Shown piece by piece: positions 45,079 to 53,364 of a stretch of DNA of 64,000 nucleotides. The notes beneath the pieces are model-generated. The model was not told the DNA's origin and made no database searches. It saw nothing but the letters and a program-made list of their open reading frames with translations. This DNA is from Bryobacteraceae bacterium (GTDB lineage Bacteria > Acidobacteriota > Terriglobia > Bryobacterales > Bryobacteraceae), in NCBI GenBank assembly GCA_019752335.1, contig JAIEMJ010000001.1, positions 62,001 through 126,000 on the forward strand. Direction: 5' to 3'. Each line of letters starts with the position of its first letter. Positions within the stretch are counted from its first letter, which is position 1. A program made the translations under genes and the position numbers.

Positions 45079-45134
45079 CGACAAGCTCCGCCAACGGCAG
45101 GCACCGTGGCCTGCGAAACAGACCCCACGCCCGT

Positions 45135-48100
45135 CTAAAACGTCAGCCGAGCCTGCACCTGCAGCCACCGGTTCGTCGCCGCCGTCTGACTGGTAATGCG
45201 CCCGAACAACGTCGAAAACGGATCGACGTTCGGCCCCGCCATCTGCGACCGGTTCTGCACATTCAACGCATCCAGCCGCAACTGCATCTTCACCCGCTCC
45301 GTTACCGCGAAGTTCTTGCCGAAGTTAGCGTTCCACTGGCTGGTAGAGTCAGCCCTCAGGCCAGGGATGCGCGTTGGGAAAACGCGCACGTGCGGTCCGT
45401 TCGGACCCCGCGTCGCCGTACGCTCGAAATTCGCGGTATTGAACCACGTATCCCAGTTGCGCGTCACGTTGTTCAAGTCATTCGGGTTGTTGCCGTAGTA
45501 AAAGAGATTCCCGAAATCCAGCAGCGGACCCGGCTGATACTCATAAGTCGCCGACGCCTGCCAGCCCCCCACCACCATGTCCACCGCCCGCGACGCGTTT
45601 CCCAGGAAACGGTGCTTCTTGCCGAACGGCAATTCATACACCGCCGTCATCGTAAAGCGATGCGGACGGCCATCGTTCGAAGGGCGCTCCGTGCGTACCG
45701 TGTCAAATTCATTGGCGAAAAAATCAGCTTCGCGCAGCTTCAAGGCCGTGTAACCCACGTTCAAATTCCAGCCCGCCGAAAAGCGCTTCTCAAACGAGAA
45801 CTGGAATTCGTCGGCCCGCGTATACGACGAGAATTCCGTATTATTCGTCACGCCATTCATCTGCGGGAAAGCCCGTAGTAACTGGCTCTTCCGGATCGTC
45901 GGCGACGTAAAAAATCCATTCGTATTCATGTCCGCCCAGACTGGGGCCGGGTAGTCCGCCCGGTTCAGGCTCCCGACGAAAAACGGATTCGCCACATTGG
46001 CGTTCATGTTGTTCGCGTTCGCGTCGTTGCGCACCGTGCCCGTGGCAAAATACTGGCTGGCCAGCGGCGTCTGGGTCTGGCCCAGTGAAATCCGGTCCGA
46101 GTAGGATCCCTGGTAGAAGGCCGTAATCACCATCCGCTCGCCGATCTGCCGCTGCAATCCCACCTGCCAGCGCTGCTGGCGTGCGTGCGGTTGATTGAAC
46201 GCGGTGTAGCCAAATCCGCGACCCTGCCGCGCGAAGCCGCCCAGCAAGTCCCGCGTCGGCGTGTCGAACCGCGTGCCATCCGCCCGCACCGGGAAAGGAT
46301 CGCGCAACGGGCTACCGCCGTTACCCGGGTTCGCATTTCCAGAAAAATTCCACGTCTGGCCGAAGTCGTTCGACACAATCATGCTCGTGGACCGCGAGTA
46401 GCCGAATTGGTCGGGCCCGAAATTCAGCACGTTGATCGTATCGAAGAACGTACCATAACCGCCACGCAACACCGTCCTCTTGTTCAACTGATACGCGACG
46501 CCCACGCGCGGCAGCCACATCAATTCGTTCTTGTAAAGCTGACGGGGCTTGCCGCCCGAACCGACGTAAGTATTCCCCCCCATCACCTTGAATTGGCTCA
46601 CCGGTAACTCCGGTATCGGATTGCGGGCATAATTCGCCTCTGCCGCTTTGGCGAACGGCGGTACGTAATTGGGATCGAAATTGCCAATCATCCGGTTGTA
46701 GCGTTCCGTCGCGCCCCGCTCATACTCCATGCGCAAGCCCAGGCTCAGCGTCAGCTTGCTCGACACCCGCCACGTATCTTGGACGAACGAAGCGTAGTAG
46801 GGGCTATGCGTCGCGTAAGTATCATTGATCGCGACGCTGCCGCTGCTCGGAATGCCGAGTAAGAACGCCGCCATACCTAGGCCCAGATCGCTCGCCGGCG
46901 TAAAGCCGTCGTCGTTGCGCCGCACATAGTTCTGGTTAAAGTTGAAATTCCCCGACGTATTGCCGCCTCCGCCTCCCGTCCGGTACTGGTTGCGATTGTC
47001 AAAGGCCACCCGAATCGAGTGGCTGCGCCGGATAAATGTGCCCTCCAGCTTCACCGTCATCTGACGCGTCCGCGTCGGCGTGCTAAAGCCGCCCGGGCTG
47101 ATCGTCGAGTATCCGGCAATCGCCATCTGCGGCAGCATCGTCAACGCGCCGGCCTGCGCATCCAGATAAGCAGGCAGGCCGATGCCCGAAGGCTTGTACT
47201 CCAACGCCTTCGGTTGGATATTCAATTCGCGGAATTGATTCATCGCCACATTCAGGTTCCACAAAGTCGTCGGCGACTGCGTATACACCACGTCAATATT
47301 GCCGCCCTTGTTATTCCGCACCAGGCCGCCCAGGTTCAAGCCCCGCGCGCTCTCGTAAGTCCAATCGCCGCGGTCCTCGGGTCCGAAGTTATTGATGGAC
47401 CAACGGCCGAACATCCGCCACTTATCGCTGATCTGGTAATCCATCCGGTTGGAGTAGGCGTAGTAGTCCCAGTTATACGGCGTCTGCGAAGCTAAGTAGT
47501 TAAACACCGGATCCTGCCCCGGAGCGATCGCCTGGTTCGGCTTCGGATAGAGCGCCAGAATCGCGTCCAGTGACGGATTCGCAAAACGGCTCTTCGGAAT
47601 GATATTGCCCGGGAAGGGCGTCCGGACAAAGTTATTCGGCCGGTTAGGGTCGCGAATGATCGAAGCCGGATCATGCACGATATATCGGCTCCCGTTGGGA
47701 ATGGCCAACATATCGCTGAAGTCGCCTTCGCGGGCGCGCAGGCTCGGCACGGTGCGATTGAACTGTGAGGCATCCTCCACCTTCACGTCCTTAAACGCGT
47801 TGTATGTGAAAAACCAGAAAAGCCGATTGCGTCCGTTGTAGAGTTTGGGAATAATTACCGCCCCGCCGCCCGACGCGCCCCAGTTATTCGACCTTCCCGT
47901 CGGCTGCTGGTCCGTCGCGCGTAGCCGATTGGCCAAAGTCGTGTTGCCCGCCGCCTCGGCCGCGGCGATATTGTCGAAGTAGCGCTTCTTCACGAAGAAA
48001 GGCGTGCCTTGCCAGCGCTGCTGCCAGTGCTGCCAGGTGGCGGTGCCATGAAAGTCGTTCGACCCCGACTTCGAAATCATCGAAATCGCGCTCCCCGTGG

Positions 48101-48779
48101 ACTGCCCGATTCCTGCGTCGAAGTTATTCGTCTCCACCTTGAATTCGGCCACCGCATCCGTATAAGGCAAGTAAGCCGTCCGGCGCCCGGGACCCTGATT
48201 CGGCGATCCATCCAGTGTCCAGGAATTACCACCGATATTGCCGCCTACCGAGTAATCCGATCCGCCCGCGTTCGAGTGCAGCGCCAAATAGTTATTCACG
48301 CCACCCGTCTGAATGCCCGGCGCGAGCTTCACCAGTAACATCGCCGAGTTTCCCATCACCGGCAACTCCATCAGCGACTTATTGTCGATTACCCGGCCCG
48401 AACTGACGGCGTTCGTCTCGAGCAACGGCGCCTCCGCCGTCACCGACACCGTCTCCGTGCCGCCGCCCACCTCCATCGTCAAGTCCACCTCCAGCCGCGA
48501 CGAGACCGGCAGCGTCACGCCCTTCCGCAGCAAACGCTTGAACCCAGCGTTCTCCGCGATCAGTTCATAGGTGCCGGGCAGTAGCAGGTTGGCTTCATAG
48601 TAGCCGGTGTCATTGGTCGTCAGGCTAATGCCCACGCCCGTCTCGGCGTTGCGCACCCTCACCTTGGCGCCCGCGATGGACGCCCCTTGCGAATCCAGCA
48701 CCCGGCCAAACATCATGGACCGTGTCTCCTGCGCATAGCTCAGCGCGCACACGGATAAGAAAAAGCAGACGAGACGCAT
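45135..48779 (-). CDS. Oar-like TonB-dependent receptor
   Basis: A 1214-residue protein, the longest in the window. Signal peptide (MRLVCFFLSVCALSYA), carboxypeptidase-regulatory-like domain (FGRVLDSQGASIAGAKVRVRN...GYYEANLLLPGTYELIA), plug with LMELPVMGNSAMLLVKLAPG and STGSAISMISKSGSNDFHG, then a long beta-barrel ending with QVQARLTF. It is intact, monocistronic by position, and convergent with the alpha/beta hydrolase gene (57 bases apart). Family is Oar/Cna-B type; substrate unknown. Confidence 0.94.
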   Translation of the reverse strand: MRLVCFFLSVCALSYAQETRSMMFGRVLDSQGASIAGAKVRVRNAETGVGISLTTNDTGYYEANLLLPGTYELIAENAGFKRLLRKGVTLPVSSRLEVDLTMEVGGGTETVSVTAEAPLLETNAVSSGRVIDNKSLMELPVMGNSAMLLVKLAPGIQTGGVNNYLALHSNAGGSDYSVGGNIGGNSWTLDGSPNQGPGRRTAYLPYTDAVAEFKVETNNFDAGIGQSTGSAISMISKSGSNDFHGTATWQHWQQRWQGTPFFVKKRYFDNIAAAEAAGNTTLANRLRATDQQPTGRSNNWGASGGGAVIIPKLYNGRNRLFWFFTYNAFKDVKVEDASQFNRTVPSLRAREGDFSDMLAIPNGSRYIVHDPASIIRDPNRPNNFVRTPFPGNIIPKSRFANPSLDAILALYPKPNQAIAPGQDPVFNYLASQTPYNWDYYAYSNRMDYQISDKWRMFGRWSINNFGPEDRGDWTYESARGLNLGGLVRNNKGGNIDVVYTQSPTTLWNLNVAMNQFRELNIQPKALEYKPSGIGLPAYLDAQAGALTMLPQMAIAGYSTISPGGFSTPTRTRQMTVKLEGTFIRRSHSIRVAFDNRNQYRTGGGGGNTSGNFNFNQNYVRRNDDGFTPASDLGLGMAAFLLGIPSSGSVAINDTYATHSPYYASFVQDTWRVSSKLTLSLGLRMEYERGATERYNRMIGNFDPNYVPPFAKAAEANYARNPIPELPVSQFKVMGGNTYVGSGGKPRQLYKNELMWLPRVGVAYQLNKRTVLRGGYGTFFDTINVLNFGPDQFGYSRSTSMIVSNDFGQTWNFSGNANPGNGGSPLRDPFPVRADGTRFDTPTRDLLGGFARQGRGFGYTAFNQPHARQQRWQVGLQRQIGERMVITAFYQGSYSDRISLGQTQTPLASQYFATGTVRNDANANNMNANVANPFFVGSLNRADYPAPVWADMNTNGFFTSPTIRKSQLLRAFPQMNGVTNNTEFSSYTRADEFQFSFEKRFSAGWNLNVGYTALKLREADFFANEFDTVRTERPSNDGRPHRFTMTAVYELPFGKKHRFLGNASRAVDMVVGGWQASATYEYQPGPLLDFGNLFYYGNNPNDLNNVTRNWDTWFNTANFERTATRGPNGPHVRVFPTRIPGLRADSTSQWNANFGKNFAVTERVKMQLRLDALNVQNRSQMAGPNVDPFSTLFGRITSQTAATNRWLQVQARLTF

Positions 48780-49228
48780 CCCAAGTTAACCCCTTGTAAT
48801 AGTCGTAACAACTGGAAAACAGCATATCTTAATCGGGCGCGAAAGTGTGAACCACCTCAGAATTCGGCTGCCGAAAACCGGAAAGCCCGCCGGGTCAGCA
48901 ACTCAGAAAAGACAGGCGCCCCAAATGAACCCCGACCGTAAGGGAGGGGATTGCTCAGCCAGCGTCCCACCTTCGCCGATCAGCGAGTGAAATCACAAGA
49001 ACGCCAATATTGCTGGGCTTGTTGCGGAAAAATAATGAAGGGCGGGTGGGGCCATCCCCTCCCTTACGATCGGGGTTCGTTTGGGGCAGAATACCGCATA
49101 GAAGTCGATTTTTTCTGGGCTTCAAAGGGCGCGTTTCGACGATTTACAGCGAAAATCCGTTCTGCTTGCGCGGCTGACGCGATCGGCGCTTCAGATCACG
49201 CGCGACCATGCGCATTCTTACGACGCCG
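48780..49228. other. Intergenic region with inverted-repeat element
   Basis: It separates the receptor from the cytochrome gene and contains the inverted repeat at 48916-49088 listed separately. I see no gene. The part before 48916 probably holds the receptor's promoter and the rest the end of the cytochrome transcript. Confidence 0.6.
48916..49088. repeat. Long inverted repeat, REPIN/MITE-like
   Basis: The left arm (48916-48954) reads GCCCCAAATGAACCCCGACC then GTAAGGGAGGGGATTGC. The right arm (49050-49088) is its reverse complement with three mismatches (ATCCCCTCCCTTACG then ATCGGGGTTCGTTTGGGGC). The arms of about 37 bases enclose about 95 bases. Short palindrome pairs of this kind are dispersed in genomes of this lineage and are mobilised by RAYT-type or other transposases; no transposase is nearby. 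Confidence 0.8.
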
Positions 49229-49705
49229 CTATCTCTTGGCGAACGTATGCACCGTATGGCATCCCGCGCAAGAAACCCGCGCCGCGACCCTTGGTTTGCC
49301 CGCGCAAGCCGCCGGTAGCGTCGTGTGGCAGCTCTGGCAACGCGCCGCCATCGCCGCCAGCGGACGCGGTGCATGATTCCCATGGCACGTCGCGCAATGG
49401 GCGCTCTTCTGCCCCGCCGCTAGCACCTTTGCGTGCGCGCTCGTCTCGTAGCTCTTCCGCTCCGCCACGTGGCACCCGCCGCACAGCACCGGCACCTGCT
49501 CCCGCGTCGCGACTCGGTCCGGCGCCGCGCCGCCCGCCGCCAGCCGATGCTTCTCGCTCGTCCCGTGGCAAGCATCGCAACTCACCTGCTTCGCGAAATG
49601 CTTGTGCGATTCCACATCCCCCGCCGCTTCCGTATGGCAAGGCTGGCAAAGCTGATGCACCTGGCCACTTACGCTCAGCGCCAGCAGCCACAGCAAGTGC
49701 CTCAT
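49229..49705 (-). CDS. Hexaheme c-type cytochrome
   Basis: A 158-residue protein with a signal peptide (MRHLLWLLALSVSG) and six CxxCH heme-binding motifs: CQPCH (20-24), CDACH (43-47), CGGCH (75-79), CATCH (104-108), CQSCH (123-127) and CAGCH (146-150). Extra histidines (HKHF, SEKH, HAK, GNHAP) can serve as distal ligands, giving a bis-histidine multiheme cytochrome of the c3/c7-like class. It would be a periplasmic electron carrier. Its ATG overlaps the stop of the FMN dehydrogenase gene (ATGA, 49702-49705), so the two are made together and likely pass electrons to each other. Confidence 0.93.
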   Translation of the reverse strand: MRHLLWLLALSVSGQVHQLCQPCHTEAAGDVESHKHFAKQVSCDACHGTSEKHRLAAGGAAPDRVATREQVPVLCGGCHVAERKSYETSAHAKVLAAGQKSAHCATCHGNHAPRPLAAMAARCQSCHTTLPAACAGKPRVAARVSCAGCHTVHTFAKR

Positions 49706-50871
49706 GCCGTGTGCTTCCTCACCAACCGACGCGTGATCGTCCCCAAGTGTGGTTGGCCCGCCAGCGCCATCGCGAGCTTGAGCTCGGCGTTCAGCATCCA
49801 CAGCACTCGTTCGACGCCCGGCTGGCCGAACGCCCCCAAGCCCCACAGCGGCGCGCGGCCCACCAGCACCGCTCGGGCGCCCAGGGCCAACGCCTTCAGG
49901 ATGTCGTTGCCCCGCCGCAGTCCGCCATCCACCAGCACCGGGATCCGGCCCGCCACCGCGTCCACCACCTCCGGCAAAGCGTCCAGCGTACCGATGGCTC
50001 CGTCCAGTTGGCGCCCCCCATGGTTCGAGACGCTGATTCCCGAAGCGCCCCGCTGCACGGCCAACTCGGCGTCCTCGGGCGCCAGAATGCCCTTCAGGAT
50101 AATCGGCAGATTGCTGGCGCTACGCACCCAGTCAATGTAGTCCCAGGTCAGGTTCGGCGTATGCGGTTGCCACATCGCGGCGCGCGCCGGATTCACGGGC
50201 TTTGGCGCCGGTTCGCCCGGTTTCGGGGTGCCCCGGCTCATCATCCCGTAGTCGAAGCGGTTGCGGTTATTCCGGTCCCGGTTGCTCTGATAAGCGTTAT
50301 CTACCGTGAGGACGATTGCCTTGCCGCCCGTGTCCTCGGTCCGCTTGGCAAAATTCACCGCGGCCTCTTTGTTCGGCTGGCCGATGCCGTTAATCCACCA
50401 TTGCAGCGGTTCGCCCGCGTCCAGCAGTTTCTTTGCGCCCGTGGCCGAACACAACACTGTCTTCGCGGCCAGTGCCGCCTTCGCCACCACCTCCTCGGCC
50501 CCCGGCATCACCAGGTCCTTGCCGCCCGTGGGAGAAATGATGATCGGCGACGCTAGCTTCTGCCCGAACAGTTCCAGCGACAGGTCCACGTTGCTCACGT
50601 CCACCATCACGCGCGGCACCAGGTCCCAATGGCCGATCGCTTCGAGATTGGCCCGCAGCGTGCGCTCGTCCTCCACGCCGCCCGCGATAAAGTCGTAAGC
50701 CAATTTGTGCAGCTTGCGCTTGGCCACCTCCTCGAACTCGTGGACATTCACGGGTCCCGTCACGTCCTCATCCATCACGTCGGCCCGCAGGAAGGGCGAA
50801 AACAGGGGCGATCCGGCAGTGTGTGCGGCGAACAAACTAAGCGCGGTGCGTCGATTCATCTCGCTAGTCAT
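49702..50871 (-). CDS. FMN-dependent alpha-hydroxy acid dehydrogenase, probably exported
   Basis: I place the start at ATG 50871 (MTSEMNRRTALSLFAA; ATG 50859 is equally possible); further upstream frame extends but is non-conserved. The product has about 389 residues. The leader NRRTALSLFAAHTAG looks like a Tat signal. FMN-dehydrogenase family motifs (lactate, glycolate oxidase): KLAYDFIAGGVEDE, SPTGGKDLVMPGAE, ILKGILAPEDAELAVQRG and the catalytic SNHGGRQLDG near residue 280, then PVLVDGGLRRG. It oxidises a 2-hydroxyacid such as L-lactate. Coupling to a multiheme cytochrome suggests a dehydrogenase, not an oxidase. It diverges from the cytochrome c' gene. Confidence 0.88.
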   Translation of the reverse strand: MTSEMNRRTALSLFAAHTAGSPLFSPFLRADVMDEDVTGPVNVHEFEEVAKRKLHKLAYDFIAGGVEDERTLRANLEAIGHWDLVPRVMVDVSNVDLSLELFGQKLASPIIISPTGGKDLVMPGAEEVVAKAALAAKTVLCSATGAKKLLDAGEPLQWWINGIGQPNKEAAVNFAKRTEDTGGKAIVLTVDNAYQSNRDRNNRNRFDYGMMSRGTPKPGEPAPKPVNPARAAMWQPHTPNLTWDYIDWVRSASNLPIILKGILAPEDAELAVQRGASGISVSNHGGRQLDGAIGTLDALPEVVDAVAGRIPVLVDGGLRRGNDILKALALGARAVLVGRAPLWGLGAFGQPGVERVLWMLNAELKLAMALAGQPHLGTITRRLVRKHTA

Positions 50872-50895
50872 CATATCCCGATTAATGACTATTGG

Positions 50896-50923
50896 TTGCA
50901 CGCTGGTACTGACGGGTGATACT
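50896..50923 (+). promoter_or_regulatory. Candidate promoter for the cytochrome c'-like gene
   Basis: TTGCAC (50896-50901) and GATACT (50918-50923) are spaced by 16 bases, upstream of ATG 50933. The fit is moderate and the transcription start would be very close to the ATG, so this is tentative. The same 61-base gap must also hold the promoter of the divergent FMN dehydrogenase. Confidence 0.3.
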
Positions 50924-50932
50924 CTCTTTGGC

Positions 50933-51343
50933 ATGACTAAGCGTTCTCGCATTTTACTCGCTACCGGCTTTCTAGCCGCTTTCACCGTGTTCGCCGTCAC
51001 CGAAGCCGAATTGGCCACGGCGATGAAGGCGACTCAGAAGTCCATGGGCGCTCTGAAGAAGGGCGGCAAGACTGGCCCCGACGCGGAAGCCGCCGCCACC
51101 ACCATTCAGAAGAGCATGGTCGCAGGCGCCGCGTTCTTTAAGGAACACAAGATGGCCGAAGCCGAAGAATGGTCCATGAAGGCCGCTAAGAGCGCGGGCG
51201 AATTGGCCGCTGCCGCCAAGGCCAACGACGAAGCCGCCGCCACCGCCGCTTTCGGCGGAGTCGCTTCCAGTTGCAAAACCTGCCACACCGCCTACCGCGA
51301 GCAAACCGCCGAGGGTGGCTACAAAGTGAAGATGTCGCACTAA
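50933..51343 (+). CDS. Cytochrome c'-like protein
   Basis: ATG 50933 gives 136 residues with a signal peptide (MTKRSRILLATGFLAAFTVFA). The mature part is Ala/Lys-rich and entirely helical in appearance, with one C-terminal heme motif C114-KT-C117-H118 followed by TAYRE. This layout, four helices with CxxCH near the C-terminus, is that of cytochrome c'/c-556-type proteins, which act in electron transfer or bind small gases. It diverges from the FMN dehydrogenase/hexaheme cytochrome operon with a 61-base gap, which suggests shared regulation. A strong hairpin terminator follows. Confidence 0.85.
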   Translation: MTKRSRILLATGFLAAFTVFAVTEAELATAMKATQKSMGALKKGGKTGPDAEAAATTIQKSMVAGAAFFKEHKMAEAEEWSMKAAKSAGELAAAAKANDEAAATAAFGGVASSCKTCHTAYREQTAEGGYKVKMSH

Positions 51344-51365
51344 AAGACATCCATCTTTTTTCAAA

Positions 51366-51398
51366 AAGCCCCGCTTCCAGTCACCGGAAGCGGGGCTT
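51366..51398. terminator. Strong hairpin terminator
   Basis: AAGCCCCGCTTCC (51366-51378) pairs perfectly with GGAAGCGGGGCTT (51386-51398) around a 7-base loop, 22 bases after the cytochrome c' stop. On the minus strand it is followed by TTTTTGAAAAAA, so it can also act in that direction. Confidence 0.8.
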
Positions 51399-51419
51399 GT
51401 GACGTTTATACGGCGGACC

Positions 51420-51710
51420 CCCAGGTCCGTCAACCGAATCCTGCCGCATTCTCTCCAGAAGGAACGATAGTGACCGGGTGGTTGCCGGCGTTGGTCGCTC
51501 TCGCTCGTATCTGTCGCACACCCGCCCGCCACGCACCTAAGTGGCTCGTTCTCAGCGGTCGTCGCTCTCGCCTTGTCTCATCCTCCGTTGCCGCCCCGGC
51601 GGTTCCCAACAATTTCAAGAAATCGCAACTCAAAACAAAATAACCACTTAACCCCAATTCGCCAGCCCAAAACCAGCCGTCGATTTGGCCGCGCATGTCA
51701 CCCTAAAGTC
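51420..51710. repeat. Intergenic stretch with dispersed repeat (copy B) and partial copy
   Basis: GGAACGATAGTGACCGGGTG at 51461-51480 and the following GGTCGCTC repeat the element at 27647-27692. A second partial match (GTTCTCAGCGG...GTCGTCGCTCTCGCC, 51549-51572) follows. No gene is visible before the ATG at 51711. The repeat is directly upstream of the STGPRTEAGK-type ORF. Confidence 0.65.
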
Positions 51711-52421
51711 ATGCCCAGGCCCTTAACCGAAGCCCAGCGCGCTGCCTGCCAACGCAATGCGCAACACTCCACCGGTCCTCGCACCGAAGCTGGCAAATCC
51801 CGCGCTCGCCTCAATGCCGTCAAGCACGGACTCACCGCCAAGCTCCCCGTCCTCCCCTTCGAGAACGAACAAGACTTCATCGAACTCCGCGACGGCTTCC
51901 TCCAGGACTTCGCCCCGAGAAATACCTACGAAAAATTCTTAGTCACGCAGTTTGCCACCCAAGCGTGGCGCATGCTCCGCTGCCAACAAATCGAAGTCGG
52001 CCTGCACACGCTGATGATGAAGCAAACCCTCCATGACCTCCGCTCCCGCGGACTCAACCCCGACCAAGCCCTCGCCGAGACACCCTTCACCGGTCTCGCC
52101 GGCACCCTCGAGGAAAAACAGATCCACCACACGTTTTTCCGCTACCAGAACGAGGTCAACCGCTCCTTTGAGCGCGCTCGAAAGGCTGTAGAATCAACCA
52201 CTCGCCGGTCCGTTTCGTCACCGCCGAGCGCCCCGTCAACTCTGGCAGTCAATCAGGATCTTCATCACGTCTCCCCCAGTGGCCATCTGGTCCAACCCGT
52301 AACGGAGTTCGTCGATCGGCAGCACGTTAGTGATCAATTCGTCGCCGGGGATCGCTTTGGCCGCGACGAGGTCGATAGCCTCGGCGAAGTCTTCCCGCTG
52401 GTAGACGCGGGCTCCGAATAG
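51711..52421 (+). CDS. STGPRTEAGK-type repeat-associated hypothetical protein, probably 3'-truncated
   Basis: ATG 51711 opens with MPRPLTEAQRAACQRNAQHS then TGPRTEAGKSRARLNAVKHG, the N-terminus of a family present in many copies in Acidobacteriota and Planctomycetes. A middle region (ELRDGFLQDFAPRNTYEKFLVTQFATQAWRML) is helical and also family-like. From about residue 175 the frame is antisense to the convergent alcohol dehydrogenase gene (starting at 52236), so the last 60 residues are unlikely to be native. The likely native end has been lost by insertion or rearrangement. Function unknown. Confidence 0.6.
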   Translation: MPRPLTEAQRAACQRNAQHSTGPRTEAGKSRARLNAVKHGLTAKLPVLPFENEQDFIELRDGFLQDFAPRNTYEKFLVTQFATQAWRMLRCQQIEVGLHTLMMKQTLHDLRSRGLNPDQALAETPFTGLAGTLEEKQIHHTFFRYQNEVNRSFERARKAVESTTRRSVSSPPSAPSTLAVNQDLHHVSPSGHLVQPVTEFVDRQHVSDQFVAGDRFGRDEVDSLGEVFPLVDAGSE

Positions 52422-53255
52422 CCGCAGTTCGCGCGCGAAGATCTTGTAGATATCCACCGGCGCTGGCTTCGCAAAAACACCTACAATCACAATCCGCCCG
52501 CGCACCTTGGCGGCCTTCGTCATCATCTCCGCGCCCGCGGCGACGCCGGTCACTTCGAACACGACGTCAGCTCCTGCGCCGCCGGTCTCCTCCATCACCC
52601 GCTCCACCCAGCCCCCCTCTCGCGGGTCCACCACTTCCAGGCCCAGCCGCCGCAGCATCGCGATGCGGAACGGATTGATCTCCGTCACTAGCACCCGCGC
52701 ACCCTTGTGCTTCGCCACCAGCGCAATCAGCGCCCCGATCGGTCCGCCGCCCAGCACCAGCGCATACTCTCCAGCCCGCAGTTCGCCCATGCGGATGTCG
52801 TGGCACGCCACGGCCACCGGTTCCACCAGCGCGGCCTGCTGTAAGTCCAGCGTCGCTGGCAGCGGAAATACCAGATTCGCCGGCACCGTCCAGGAGGCCT
52901 GCATCGCCCCCGGGGCTTCAATGCCGATCACCTTCAATTGGTGGCAAACGTGATAGTTGCCCGCCCGGCAGGCCGGGCACTGGCCGCACGACATGATCGG
53001 CATCACCGCTACCGGATCCCCGGCCGCAAACCCGGTCACCCCAGGTCCCACCTCGGCCACGGTGCCGGAGCCCTCATGGCCAATCACCTCGGGCAGGCGA
53101 ATGCGATGGTCAAGGTCCCCCAGGTAAACGTGCAGGTCTGTCCCGCAGATGCCGCAGTGCGACACCCGCACCCGAATCTGGCCCTCGCCCGGCGTCACCG
53201 GCACGCAAGGACGGATCTCGATCTGGCGGGATCCGCCGTAGTAAGCTGCTTTCAT
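52236..53255 (-). CDS. Zinc-dependent medium-chain alcohol dehydrogenase
   Basis: The start at ATG 53255 (MKAAYYGGSRQIEI) gives 339 residues; the open frame continues 6 codons further but MKAAYY fits the family. Catalytic zinc ligands are in HCGICGTDLHVY and VIGHEGSGTVAEVGPG. Four structural-zinc cysteines are in CGQCPACRAGNYHVC. The NAD-binding loop is LVLGGGPIGALIAL, then LVTEINPFRIAMLRRLG. The sequence resembles threonine dehydrogenase, sorbitol dehydrogenase and butanediol dehydrogenase types; substrate is unknown. It converges with the repeat-associated ORF, overlapping by 186 bases, and diverges from the permease gene at 53365. Confidence 0.92.
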   Translation of the reverse strand: MKAAYYGGSRQIEIRPCVPVTPGEGQIRVRVSHCGICGTDLHVYLGDLDHRIRLPEVIGHEGSGTVAEVGPGVTGFAAGDPVAVMPIMSCGQCPACRAGNYHVCHQLKVIGIEAPGAMQASWTVPANLVFPLPATLDLQQAALVEPVAVACHDIRMGELRAGEYALVLGGGPIGALIALVAKHKGARVLVTEINPFRIAMLRRLGLEVVDPREGGWVERVMEETGGAGADVVFEVTGVAAGAEMMTKAAKVRGRIVIVGVFAKPAPVDIYKIFARELRLFGARVYQREDFAEAIDLVAAKAIPGDELITNVLPIDELRYGLDQMATGGDVMKILIDCQS

Positions 53256-53364
53256 TGCCCTTAGTTTATCCAAACACTTGACCGTGTATGATGAAGGTTA
53301 ACCAAAGTAACCGTTTTTTTCGGACTTAGTCCTCCGATTACGCTTACAGTTTTGAGGAATTGGC

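Noticed and set aside
44367-45878. 503-codon plus-strand frame across the hydrolase and receptor ends
   Set aside because: Reads through an intergenic gap and is antisense to the receptor's C-terminus; no domain.
53273-53364. Promoter between the alcohol dehydrogenase and permease genes (TTGACC near 53280, TATGAT nearby)
   Set aside because: Spacing between the two boxes is far too short for a sigma-70 promoter; no better pair was found.
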